Source: Lagopus muta
Taxonomy: Eukaryota > Chordata > Aves > Galliformes > Phasianidae
Length of the DNA: 64,000 nt
Assembly: GCF_023343835.1 (NCBI RefSeq)
Contig: NC_064435.1
Location: 58,735,634-58,799,633 of the forward strand
Direction of reading: 5' to 3'
The notes below the pieces were generated by a model. That model was given only the letters and a program-made list of their open reading frames with translations. It did no database searches and had not been told where the DNA came from. The position numbers and the translations under genes are program-made. Position 1 is the stretch's first letter. Every line of letters starts with the position of its first letter. Of this stretch, positions 10,561 through 23,600 are shown one piece after another.

Positions 10561-12214
10561 CTTCTGGTAATAGTACTAGTTTTCAACTACTTTCAGCTCA
10601 GGGATTTCCTAAACCAAATGTGATTTCTGTGTATTCAGTAATTTTCAGTGACTTTCTTATCCATGTTTGTTTCCATTCTGTGAGACCTTTGTAGGCTTTT
10701 GTTGTCTGTGGTTGAACTCCTGTCCAAAGCACCTTCTATGTTGCATCCCATATACATCTATATTTACTTAATACTCCTTTCAATATCCTCCTACCTTGTA
10801 GTGGAGGACACAGTCAACAGTCAGTACCCATCTACGTTCTTGATCTCATAGACGTCTGTAACTTCTCTTTTCATTATCTCTTCCCTTAGCTGAAGAAATC
10901 TAATTTGGTGGCATTGTGTATGGAGCTTTCATGCCCTTTGTTGCCCTTCTCTGATCTTTTTTTCACTTTTGCTCTGTCCTTTTAGAGATGAGGAAATATT
11001 GTACGTGCTTTCTCATCTGCTTCTGAGCATTTAAACTGAGATTTTCGGGACCCATCATAACTGTGTGATCTCATTCGCAAGTGACTGGCTATATTTGTTA
11101 TGGGAGGCCAGCAGCTGGCCTAACCATCTGATTCCTACGTGTATTTGAGCTCACCTGGGATGTCAGTGGACCTTCCTCATCACAGGCACAGAGCAACTAT
11201 CCTAAAAACGTGTTCAGTTTAATTCAGCTCAAAGCACAAAAGTGATGAAGCAAAAAGCCCATAAAACATCCTTTGGGCACTGTGACCTCAACCTTGGAGT
11301 TAGAACATTTTGTAGCAATGACAAGATACCCTCTTCCTTCTGAATGTCCTTAGAACTTTTTTGTGCCAAATGCTCTTAGAGTACCATCTCCACCCCCCTC
11401 TTCACTTTGACCCCTCTGTATCTCCCTTCCCAAGGATGAGCTCCGATGGCTCTACATCTTCCTGCATGGTAGTTTGCAGTGAAGGACCCTCAGCATCCCC
11501 TGAGGTAGGAAGTGACAGTTCTTACAGAGGTTGTGCCATGTCATTCTTTTTTTTCTTCTTGGAGCTAGTTGAAAACAACTTTGGGTGAGTGTTCTCCTCA
11601 GATTGAAGTGGTGGTGGTGGTTTTTATTTCCTGAAGTTAGAGCAATTTGTAATTCTATAATTCTCTGAGGTTGCAGTGGGCATTTCACTGCCTTGATCTG
11701 ATGGGATTTGTACTTGTGCTGAGGAGGGTGCCAGGCCTCTAAAGAACACAGTGCCTGTGCTACACTCCCTTATGCACTACAGTATTTCCACATTTTGTCT
11801 CCAAGTTTCCCTAGCAGTAGCTTTTATTTAATCATTGTTTTTATTTCCAAATGCTTGATTGTATTCTTAGTTACAGACTTCCTCCAAATTGCCATCTGAT
11901 AAGGTCAGCAATACTTTTTAGTCTGGAAAAAAATTTCACCAGTTCACATTAAAATGCTAAAAAAGTTCTGCTCCTCACTCCCTTTTCTTTCTTGTTTTTT
12001 TTTTTTTCCTCTTGTATCTGAAGTTACTCTGCTTTCTAGTCTCTAATGAGTCATTGCTCTTAATCTGTACTGATCATTTTCACATTTCACCTCCAGGCTG
12101 TGATTTTGATTTCTGTGTTTTGTGATCAGAAAAAGCATCAGTTTTTCCTCTAGGTAATCCTGGATTGTTCCAGATTGGAGACACCCTCTTTTCCAAGATA
12201 TGAAAATCTGAAAG
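10561..12214. other. Intergenic region without recognised gene
   Basis: No coding, RNA or repeat feature is recognised, apart from a short GTG run near 11610 and a poly(T) tract near 11996-12010. Confidence 0.35.
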
Positions 12215-12437
12215 AGTGGATACCAGGAAAAGGTTCTTCGCCAGCAGCCTGGCTGGGCCCCATAACAAGCTCCACAAGGAAGTGGTTATGGCATCAGTCC
12301 TGCTGGAATTCACAAAGTGTGTGGATAACGCTCTCAGATGTAAGGTCTGCTTCTTGGATAGTGCCATATGGAGCCAGAAGTTGGACATGATGGTCCTTAT
12401 GGGTATGATGGTCCTCAGGATATTCTGTGATTCTATG
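12215..12437 (+). mobile_element. CR1 LINE 3' fragment (CR1-Y/F-like)
   Basis: This CR1 3' end in sense orientation carries 'taccaggaaaaggttcttcg', 'gtggataacgctctcaga', 'gagccagaagttgga' and a terminal ATTCTGTGATTCTATGA. Confidence 0.88.
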
Positions 12438-13355
12438 AGAATCACACACAGGCATCTCTGCCAACTTTTGAAGATCTTTATGCAGTTGTGTTAACAGCAG
12501 TCAAGGTCATAAGGGGGTATTGCTTCTACTAGCTGAATATTATGAAGATCTAAAACATGAATAAAATATAACAGTCAACTATGAGGAAATGAAGACTTTA
12601 AATACCAGCAACGCCCAGCTATGCAAAATTGAATTCTGTTCTACTGTTTGTCAAAGCTGTGGAGTGGTACAGGATATTAGTGAGTGTTGATGTAAATCCT
12701 AGAGATAGAACTACCCAGCATTTCAGATGTTGGAGAGCTTTTTTAGAAGCTACAGTTCATGTGGGCCCACAGTTTGCTAAGTCCTACAAATGAAACAGCT
12801 GCTATCACCTCATTACGAACAACGCTGTTAGAACCTCATCCAGCTCTCCACCCCGTGCAGCCAGTGACTGCCAGCTCTCACGGCAGAGGAAGTGAACGAG
12901 TTTCTTATCTTCACCTTCTCTGACCTCTTCATCCTGCCCAGGCTTGCTACCAGCTATGGGAAGTGTCATGCAGTTGTGAGGCTGTCTGATCTCACACCCT
13001 GTGGTTTCCTCTCCACCTGGTGATCACTTACCCAGCTCTTCTTCTTAGTGATCCGATCAGCTATCAGATAACGATGCGAACTCAGCATGTGTTGCACCGT
13101 TGCCAGTGAAGCAATCTCAAGAGTAGTATGTTGTGAAGGAATATTGTCCTCCTTACCTGCTCCTGCTATTTGTACTTTTTTAGAAGCAAATCAGTTTTAT
13201 TCCTTTTCTTTTTTGCTTCTCATGGAACTCAGCCTCCAGAGGTTGGCTGTGGAGAGTTAAAACTTGTCCTTCTCATCCCCTGTCCCCTGCTTTGGTACAC
13301 AGCCTGGAAGAGCACAAGATGCCTGGATTCCTAATAGGAGTCTTGTTCCTTTTAA

Positions 13356-13610
13356 GATGAGAGGCAATGGCCTCAAGTTGTGCCAGAGGAGATTCAGGTT
13401 GGATATTAGGAAAACTGTCTTCTCAGTGAGGCAGAGGCACAGGCTGCCCAGGGATGGGGGGGGGGGTCACCATCCCTGGAGGTGTTTGGGAGCCATGTGA
13501 ATGTGGCACTGAGAGATGTGGTCAGTGGGCATGGGGGGGGTGGGGTAATGGTTGAACCAGATGGCCTTAGTGGCCTTTTCCAACCTGAATGATTCTGTTC
13601 TACAATTCTA
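13356..13610 (+). mobile_element. CR1 LINE 3' fragment
   Basis: Sense CR1 with 'caatggcctcaagttgtgcc', 'gattcaggttggatattagg' and 'catccctggaggtgttt', ending GATTCTGTTCTACAATTCTA. It contains two G runs of 8 to 12 bases, probably expansions within the element. Confidence 0.9.
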
Positions 13611-14339
13611 ATGCCTCCTGGCATGTTAGTAGATGAGGGAGCTTCAGTGGTTGCTGCATATGCAGCTCATCCCATGGGGAGAGCTGTATGCGTGCCAAGG
13701 GAGAGGCTGAGCCAGCGGACTTGGCACAAAACCATGTACAACCTTTGGTCCTTGAAGAGTATTGTAAAAAAGAATGGGAATTATTAAGCCCAGATGATTT
13801 TTTGTGATGAAGAAAAGAAGGAAGTAGGAGGTAACTGAGTAATGTGGAGATCTCTGTATTATTTGAAGAGGTACAACACTTTTGAAGTTAAAAAGTTCAA
13901 ATTGTCATGTCCATGCCTAGCAGCTGAAGTGCCAGTTAATTTTTGTCATGTTAGCGTGGGATATTTGGGTATGACATGAAGGCAGCCTAATCAGCCTTCA
14001 CAGACTGAAGTAAGGTACACGCACACAAAACTCTTTTCACAGAAATAAACAGGATCTGTGCTGATGGTTTAACCTGAAGAATCCTATGCTGCATGTTACT
14101 AATACCTTCTGCAGGTCATTTTAACTATGGAGAAAGTCCCTTTTGTACTTGTGAAATGCAGTTCAAGTATCTTATCACTTGTCTGTTTTAACTGTACATA
14201 CAGCAATTCAGTAAAACTTTAACACGTAGGTAGCTGTAGGAATTAACCCCCTGGGTTATCCCTGCTGTGGCAGCATAGCTATTTGGCAGCACAGTTTTTT
14301 TCACAGCATACTCTTATCAGGAAATAGTTGCAATTACGG

Positions 14340-14660
14340 AACTAAATCGGTATGTAAAAACATGCGGCGGTTTCGAGCTGCTTGGTTACTGTGGAGGCTG
14401 CATGGCTGCTGACCCTAAACAGAATCTTTTTAAGCAAAAAAGCAGTGCCCCTATTCCTTATAAGGCATGGGCAGGCTTCCCTGAGCACTGAGAAAGGGGC
14501 GGTAACGGGTTATTTCAGCGGAGTTTCTCCAGCAGCAGTCGCGGCAGAGTGAAGAAGTTGCATTGAAATTACAAAGCCCTTCGCCTGAGCTGAGGAATTC
14601 AGGCAAGAGAGCGGGAATCAGGTGAAACTGAAAAAAAAAAAATAATATCACGACGTGATC
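14340..14660 (+). promoter_or_regulatory. GLIPR2: Probable GLIPR2 promoter and 5' UTR
   Basis: This is a modestly GC-rich block just before the GLIPR2 start codon, with a GC box at 14496-14502 (GGGGCGG) and scattered CpG. It contrasts with AT-rich flanks but is much weaker than the BLOC1S4 island. The start site is not determinable here. Confidence 0.5.
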
Positions 14661-14673
14661 ATGGGAAAATCAG
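14661..14673 (+). CDS. GLIPR2: GLIPR2 exon 1 (13 coding bases)
   Basis: It encodes MGKS plus the first base of Ala5, then a GTGAGC donor. The match to the human start MGKSA, the phase-1 join to exon 2 and the good start context make this tiny exon convincing although it lies 10.6 kb upstream of exon 2. Confidence 0.88.
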
Positions 14674-17600
14674 GTGAGCAAATGCGTTCATGCAGTTGGC
14701 TGTATATCCTTGCAATGGCACCACTCGGTTTTGTGCTCCAAAGCCTCAGTGGCTTTGCTGTGAGCAGGCTGCTTTCATTTGCGCATGTTGCTGGCTGGGA
14801 GGAGCATTCTCTCTGACACAGTGAAAATGAGTCTGTTTGATTTAAAAAGCCAGAAAAAAAAAAAACAAAAACCTCTCCCCTCTCCCCCCTCCCCCCCCCC
14901 CCCCCAAGACCTGGTCAGTGTAGAGGTAGTTGTATTTTCCTGTATGGTTTTCATTTTGTAGCTGGTAACAGATGTGTTCTGCTGCATGAAAGAGTTTTGT
15001 GGCATTCAGAGAAAGGATCGTTTTAAATCTAGTAGCTTTAAAGTTACACTGTGTATAACTGACTGGCAAAGCTTCTTTACATTGCAAATCATCAACAAAC
15101 TGCTTGGAGAGGGAAGATTTTTTATTGCCCTAGCTTTTAGAAGGAGTTAGATTCAAAATCTGGTTACAGTTACAGTTTAACCAAGTGCTGTCTGACTGAG
15201 CTCATAAGTTTTTCCCCAGCTGTGCAGATTTTTGTCAAGCCTCTTGTTCCTGCCTGCTGCGGGCTGCCTTGTTGGGCTCTGTTCATTGCCTGTGTGCTCG
15301 GGTTTGATGTTCTGAGTAGAAGAAAACCTCAGTGAAGCTGCCTGGAAGTTGGAGACTTTAAAAGGAGAGATTGCCATGGGATCGGTCCATCTTTGACCCA
15401 CTAGTGTCACAAGGAAGTCCCTGCAGATACGTGCCTAGAGTCTGAAAATCCCCACTCCTCTTTTGAAACTGCAATGAAACCAAATAGCTTGTTCTTGTGG
15501 TTGGGATGTTATTTCTGTAACTAATCAGGGCTTGGTAGCATATTATCTGTCCATTCTATCCATCCGTAGCACACATAGGATGTGCTCAGTGCAATCTGGT
15601 CCTTTGTTCACTTAAAAACATGAAGAAACTCAAGGCTAACACTTGAATGAGCCTCAGCATACAAGTGTGCTTCCTTTCTTTTTTTTCTTTTTTTTTTTTT
15701 TATTTTTTATTTAAAGATCATCGTCCCGGTTGAGGTCTGAGGATCTGAACCCTCTGAGAATGTGGTTAAAGGCTTGCTCTGACTCCATGGTATGTGGCAG
15801 CAGGCCGATACCCAGCCCAGGCTTAGCACCACCTAGCTGCCAGTGCATGGGCTTGGCCCATTTCCTGGAAGCTGTGTGCTTTCAGATAGGTTAGGATTTA
15901 GTATCTTACAACCACTTAAATAACTGTAATCGCTAGGAAGTAGCCAGTTCAGCAGTTCCTTGCTAGCAGCATAAGAAGTATGAGTGCCAGATGAGCCTTG
16001 CATCTGTATGTTGCATTGGCATAGTTAACTGGGCAAAAGCAGTGTGCCACTCCCAACCCCAAACTGATACAAATCTCTTGTTTTAATACATGCACAATCT
16101 CTGTTTGCAGATTGCTGATGCAGTCATAAGGCAATTGCTGTCTTTAGCTGTTATTTCCTGCATATTTGTTAGAGCACATCGGTTCTTTGTTCCAAAATTA
16201 GGAGCAGAAATTAGACCAGAAATTCCTTCCACTAAGGTTTGAGTATTGTTTGCTCCACTGAGAAGTTATACAAATAGAGCTTCAAAGTACGTGCTTATAG
16301 TTTTTTGTAACCTGTATCATACGTTTCAAGTTAAAAGTGAACCGGGCCCTTGTTGCTGCTTTTGTGCTGTTTGAGCTATTTAAGCTGTACATTAAGCTGA
16401 GATCCTGTCCTAACAATCAATTCATTGACTAAATCCCATCTGCCCTTTCCACCAAACTGAAGTCTCTAAATTCCTTTCTGAGATTGATGTTTGCCTTTGC
16501 ATGGGTGAGCGCAGCTATTCTGAAGAGCACAGCTCTGTGTTTTGTGTGAGATTTCCCGCTCTCGAGGACACACAGAAGACACAGGAGATGCGCAGAGATT
16601 TGTCTTTCCTGGGACATGTAGTAGAGATGTAATGGGTAGGGATCTGCCCAACCTCTCAGTGACATCCAGAGCACCTGCTCCTTTCCTGGATCAGAAGAAT
16701 GAAGGGATTGCCTGAAGGCATACGTGTAGGCTTGTTTAGCTTGGAAAAGAGGAGGCTCCGGGGAGACCTCATTGTGGCCTTCCAATACTTGAAGGGAGTG
16801 TATAAACAGGAGGGGGAATGGCTCTTTATGAGGGTGGATAATGATAGGACAAGGGAAAATGGTTTTAAACTGAGACAGGGGAGGTTTATGTTAGATATTA
16901 GGAGGAAGTTTTTCACTCAGAGGGTGGTGATGCACTGGAACAGGTTGCCCAAGGAGGTTGTGGATGCCCCATCCCTGGAGGCATTCAAGGCCAGGCTGGA
17001 TGTGGCTCTGGGCAGCCTGGTCTGGTGGCTGGCGACCCTGCACATAGCAGGGGGGTTGAAACTAGATGATCTTGGAGGTGCTTTTCAACCCAGGCCATTC
17101 TGTGATTCATTCATTCTATGATTCATGTAGGGATACTCTAATTCATGTAAACTGGGCACTCTATTTTAGAACAAATCTCTTCAAAGCTGTTTCTTTAACT
17201 CTGTATCTTTGGTGAATTTATCTTGAGGTACAAGTATCCCCTTGGAAAACCAGCTCCGCTGTTTAAAATCTCAGTTCTTTGCAGGCATTTTGATTGGAGC
17301 TCCCTAATAGTGTGTTGTTTCTAGCTGTCGGATTATACTTAAAGTGTATTCTTTGCAAGTATTCTGATTAAAGACTTTGCATTGGTTTTGCTTCACTTAG
17401 TAGAACTGTGCATAATAAGACATCGGTACCTCTAACAGCCTTTTGCCTTGGATGCTGCAGTCTACTAAAACAAGCACATGCTGAAACTCCCCCATCAAAC
17501 CATAGAGAAATGCCTCCCCTGGTTGTAACTGCTGCAAACACCGCAGCCAAATGTGGGGACCTCCTGTATCCTCCCACTAGCCTTCTCCTTTTGAACAGCA

Positions 17601-20600
17601 TGTGGATTAGCAGTGTGATGCCGCCTCATCTCACCAGAGGGCTCAAAGCAAAAAAAAAAACCACCAAACATCAGGGAGTATTTCAGCAGGAAATGAGCTG
17701 ATGGTGAGCTGTCTGCTTTTTGTTGCTGTGTTGCTAGGGCTCCGTCACCGCATGGCTCTGACCCCATGCAGCTGTGCAAGGAGGCCGGGGTCCGGAGCAG
17801 CGTCATCCCAGAGGGGATATCCACAGCAGCAGCTGCCTGGGGGCTGGGAAGGCAGAGAAAGGAAAGTGTCATTTCTTCCAATCCCCCTCCAACCCTGTGT
17901 GTTGGGGAAAGAACCTTGCCCTCCTTGCTTTCTAAAAACTAAGTGGAGGAGGTAGGGAGGGAATAATTTGCTCTTTGACTTCTGGATGGTGAGCGCAGAA
18001 TGCTCTCAGAGAAGAATGAGCTGAAGTAAATACTGAGAATCTTTTTACAGTGCTTGCTTTTCTTATTTTCTTTCTTCCCACCATCCCTGCCCCCTGCAAG
18101 TATGGGTGGGACTCCAAAGAAGTGACTGGGAGTTCCCCACTGCTGCCTATTGAGTCTGTGCAAAAATAAATAGGGACCAAGAAAGGGCTTTAACAAAGAG
18201 AAAGGAGATAGGAACCAAACTCAGTGCTGTTTTCCTTATTGCTTTTAATCTCCCTTAGAACTATATGCTGCTTTTAACTTTGAAGGTGCATCCTTGGAGC
18301 ATGGCATAAAGGACTATAGTGCATTTTCAGAAGGAGCTGCATCTCCAGCTGATGAGAGGTGAGAGTTTGTACTGCAGCATCTCAGGGGGAGGCAGCTGTA
18401 GCAGCTCCTAACAAAAGTACAGGTATACAAGAAAAATGACCTGTCTGCTTTCTGAAGAAATGTGACACAAGCTGCCAAACTGACAGCGCATTTTGTGTTG
18501 TCCGGTTTTACAGGACCCAGGGGATAGAGAAAATGAATGAATCTAAGCTGCTGGTAACCAGGCATTCATGTTTGGTAACAATGGGGCCCGTGCAGAACTT
18601 CATACAAGTTACTTGCTGTTTCTTTTTACACCAGAACTGAATCTGAGGAGGATGAAAAAAGAACCTTTAAAAAATGTAGCTAATTTAATTAAAAACCCTG
18701 TACTTCTCCAGTGTGTAGATGATGCTAATTACTCAGTTCATGTTCAGTAAATGAGAAATAATGGAAAATCCTCCAGGAAGACATCAGGCTTTGGCAAACA
18801 ATGTTTGATGCCTAATCTTTACTTGTTTGTTGAATAAAATCATGCTTTGGGCAGAGTGGAGTGGAGGAGAATGCAGAAGCCATCATCCTTTGTAACAGTG
18901 GCTGCTCCTGTTTGTTGTTAGATTAGGAGCCTTAGTTTCTAACGTTCAAGGCAGACAAGTACCAGAAGTGGCTTGCAAAGAATGAGACACAAGGTGATGG
19001 TCTGTACTAACCAAAAGAGCTAGCAAGGTTTCTCATGCCATATAATTGCATGTCCAAAAACATCAGCTCTCCTTTCTGGGACCCCCAGGAAATCATTCTG
19101 AAAAAAATAATTAAGCATGATGAAAATTTATTTCTGAAAGTGAGTGAAAACATTCAACAAAGCTTTGTTTTCTGTCAGTATAATTGATCCATTTGGTAGT
19201 TTCTATCTTGTTTGGATTTGAACTTGTCTTTGTTGCTGCTCTTTGTACAGGAATGGAAAGTATGAGAAAAATAAGTCACTTGACTGTAAGTACAGAGTTG
19301 TTCGTTACATATCTGCACAGGCCAGAAGAATATTTCAGATAGCTGTTTTGGTGAAGGCCACTCTGTTCTCCTAAAGATTAGCTGAAGTTTATCTGCATTA
19401 TGTTTTTACAAGCAAATGCGAGCAAACTCTGCCCAGTCTTTGACGGTCTGAACAGAAACTGTTTCTGAGTCAGTGTGTGGCCTTGATGAGGAGGAGGAAG
19501 CAACGCCAAACTCTGGCTAATAATTCTACTCTAGAACTGGCTTGTGTACTGTAGGTTTGAGCCTGTAAGAGATGGCCAAGTCTTGGATGTTTTGGAGGAA
19601 GACAATATGGGCCTATTTAAGACCGCTGCAAACATTAATACTTTTCTGTGTTGACTGAGCTGAAGTTAGCAGGGTGAATCTAGGCTTTGAATAGAAATCA
19701 TGTGGTCTTTGCCTGCTCTCAGCTGTAAGTATGCTTGCTAAATAGCTGCAGGAAATGATGACATTAGCTTCTTTCTGAAGGTTTGCAATGCCACCAGAGT
19801 AGCAGCAGGATTTGAAAGCCATCCTTCTAATTTTAACTGTGAAGACTGTCCCTGCACATCTCAGAATTGGAGAAACCCAGGACATCTGGAGTTGGAGGAG
19901 ACCCACGAAGATCATGGAGTCCAATCCCCGGCTCCACACAGAACCACCCAAAATTCAAATTCTATGTCTGAGAGAAATGTCTAAATGCTGCTTGAACTCT
20001 GGCAGCTTGAGGCCATGCCCACTGCCCTGGAGAGCCTGTTCCATGGTTCCACCACCTTCTGGTGAAGGACCTCAGTAAATACAGCATCAGGGAGGGAAGA
20101 AGAGAAGAAAAGGAAAGCGTTGCTTCACTTTCTCCTCCTGTGTAGTGTGGTCACTAGGTCACCTGGGACTTTGCTTTTCAAATCATATGTGCCCTAGGAA
20201 TTATGTCCAATTATGTCTAAGAATGTAAGGCCTTACTAATGAGAGGGTTTCCTTTTTAAAAAGGTTATCAGCTTCCTTACTGTCTATCAAGAGTGTGCGT
20301 ATGTGTGTTGTATTTACTATACTGTGTTGTCCTCCTTAGCAGAATAGTGATAAAAATAACACTTTTTGATTGTCTCTTATATGCAAAGTCAATACTGACT
20401 TCTCCAGATTTGGTGAGCAGCTCATTTCCAGTCTTCTGCGTGATGACCACTCCATGATAGCAACTATTTGTTGAAAGGTTTGCTGATCTCACTGTTTGGA
20501 GGGGAGAAGGGCTCCAACCAAAGCTCTTCTTTCTCTCACACGCCCTTTTTCCCCAAAAAATGAAAGCAAGAACTTTGTCAGTAACTTCTGATTAGCTTTT

Positions 20601-23600
20601 CTTTCTTTATTTTTTTATTCCAAGCTTATGTATCAGAAAGCTCTGCTGCTTTTCTGAGCTGTGCAGTTTCCAGGTTAGCAGGTGTTCCTTTTTAATCAGG
20701 GGAGTCAATTGCCTAACAGTTTATAAAAGGCCTTAAGTGAGGAAGCAATCAACACTGTCTGTTATGGCAAGAATAGGATTTGCAATCAAACAGTGACATG
20801 AGTAATGTCACTGAAACATTATTACACCAATGGTTTTATATTCTCAGGCAGTATGCTTCACATTGAAAAGGGGAGGGGAATAGTGTGCTATGTCACATGG
20901 AGCAGGTAATGCAAGCTTATTAAGCTGCCAGTTTCATGTAGAGGAAACTTGGGTAATAAAATGAGTAGGGAGTGTGTCCATCTGATTCAGTTAACTTAAA
21001 CGTCTTAGTGTCATCCTGAAGCTCATCCCAGTGGTAGTGAGTGAAGGAAAAGTTGAGGCATAACTGAAAAACATCAGAGAATCTTCTTCCTGAAGAGAGA
21101 TCTCCTGAACCAAAGGGGAAATTATTCTATTTCTGCTTAAAAACAACAAAGTTCCAGGAAATTTCTGCCACTCAAGCTTGTATGTAACTCTATATCCTAA
21201 TTCCTTTAATACTTTTAAGCAATACTTTCTGCTAAGTAAGAAAATCCATGTTGGAAAGGAAGTAGTCTAGCAGCAGCTATGCTGAGCACAGGGAGTTTGG
21301 CACTGAAGGAGATCAGGTTTTGTGTTTGGAAGTGATGCATGAACTGGAATGCCTAATCCATGCTCCCAAATGACGTTTCTAGAAATCACATTAAGGGCCA
21401 GTCTTTGAAGAAATTTTTATCCCAGATGAGGAGCAGAAAGGAGCAGTTAAGTACATGGAATAAGAAAAAAAGTAATCTTTGTGGCATTGCAGAGCCCACC
21501 CAGCTCTATGTCACTATGGAATGTTTATGTCCTCAAACCAAAATGCATAGTCAAAATGTAACAGAAGTGTACCTGCCTTCATTTAAGCTTTCTCTGCAAG
21601 CTAAATATTCAGCATTTCTCCACTGAAGAAATTCTGTTCTCACAGTGTGAAATATTCAGCTATAGCTAGTTTCTTGAGAAGCATTTCAAGTGAAAATAAA
21701 AGTTGCTGATAATATATATGCCAAGCATCTTCGGTCTTAGGTGAGAACGTGGTCATTAGCTGAAGTTGTTTTTACTTAAGAATTTTGTTTGTTTCCAATC
21801 TGTTAATAAACTTGAAGCTTGTCAAAATATGAGTATCCTTAGTTATCTAGGAAGGTAATAAAGGACTTCTTGACATATTTACTTTGCAGTTCCTAAAGCT
21901 TCCGATGAATTTTCTCATAGAGTTGTTGGGCATATTAACAACTGTATTTGCTGCATCATCTTTCCACGCTCCATTACTACTGCCAGAATAGTACAGTTTT
22001 GCAGAGTCGAAGAAGACTAAAGATTTTAGTATTAAATTAGAGCTGCACTTGATCTTCAGTTACCTCTATGTGTGTTTTTTATACAGCTTGCATTTGTGTC
22101 CACTCTGTGCATTCTAATATTTGGCTTCTTTCTGCCTGGAGAGTGAATGTTCCTCCCTGTGTTCTGGGCAGAAAAGAGTGTAGAAATAATGTGCAGTATC
22201 CTGGCTAAAAATGAGTCACATTACCAGAGTTGTTGGTATCAGTTTTCAGCACTTATTTCTTCCCACACTGGTGGGTTCTTTGAAACATACTTAGTATCTG
22301 TCTTCAGAAATGTGATTCTAGCTGTTACATGAGTACATCTCTTCTTATTTATTTTGGGCCATGCACAGGCAGAGTAGAAAGGTGAGGTCTATGTCATGGT
22401 TTGAAGATGAATTGGGGCAGTCGTAATGGTATATTTCTGTGTTGGATTCTATGTGAGGTCCAGTTCTTGTTGCATCATCTTGCAAGATTCAGCTAGTGAC
22501 TGCAGAGGTGACACAGAGCAGCTGGTATCGTGGAGAACGTGTTGGGTAACTCACTTCAGTTTTGATGGCCAGTGTAAGGGAATAAGAGAGTAAGAGAAAA
22601 TCTGATAGGAAAAGTCAGCCTAGATGCCTCTGCTTACTTTTCCATGCTCACACGAGCTAAACAAAACTGAAAAAGTCTGAAGAAATCTACCAGGTGTGCT
22701 CTGTACCACATCATGGGCTGTAAATTCATTGTTGCTTGCTGTCATATCTTAACACAGTGTTCCAGAAGAATCCACAACAGAGGTAAGTATTTGAATAATG
22801 AGAAAGAGGCAACTGTAGATAATAGCATTAATTGTTTCTTGCAGTGCACAATGATTCATGTCCAAAACCAACTTTCTTGCAGCAGGAAATATTTTTTTCT
22901 AGAAGCTTAAGCAGTCTATGTGAAGGAAAAAAAAAGTACGTCTCCAAAGCTATTTGGGAAGCTGTTCTCATTTGAGTGGGAGCCTGAGAACTCCCATTAA
23001 TTCTCACTTTTAATATCTTGCTTCTTGGACTATGGAACGTTGATTAAAATGGAAAAACTTAACAGGTATTCTAAAACAAATCTGTAATGTCTTTGGCAGT
23101 TGGGCGTCCCTCTCCACGCTTCAGAGTGCAGAGGAGAACAAGTGGAGAGAGGGTGGTGTTTAGCACATGAGTTTGAGTCACTGTAGAGGAGTGGTTCTGT
23201 AGCAGACACCTTGGGAAAGGAAGAGAAAGGAGAAGGATGGGAGGAATCTCTAAGCCCAGTAGAGAAGTGTCTCCATGGCTAGAAGAAGCCATGTCCATGT
23301 TTTGTTGATCTTTGTAATTCAAGTTGTTAGTACAGAGCTGGATTGTGCTATATGTCTGTTAGGGGATGGATTGACAAAGCCTGCATTTCAGTTCAGTTCA
23401 AGCTTTTGTTTCCTAGAAATTTAATTTGTTATTGTAAGTGAAAACAAATTATTTAAATTAAAACTTTGGCATTTGCAGATCAGATTGTATATGCACTCTT
23501 TAATGCTGAGCTGATGAGAAATTAAGTCTAGGTGATGACAGTCACAAACTCCTATGCAGAAAAATGCAGCCTGGAGTATGCGACACAACTTCCAAAGCTG

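Noticed and set aside
17495-17881. 128-codon minus-strand open frame in GLIPR2 intron 1
   Set aside because: Part of it has a coding flavour, but an A-run interrupts the reading (FGGFFFCF), no matching splice partners were found and no family was recognised.
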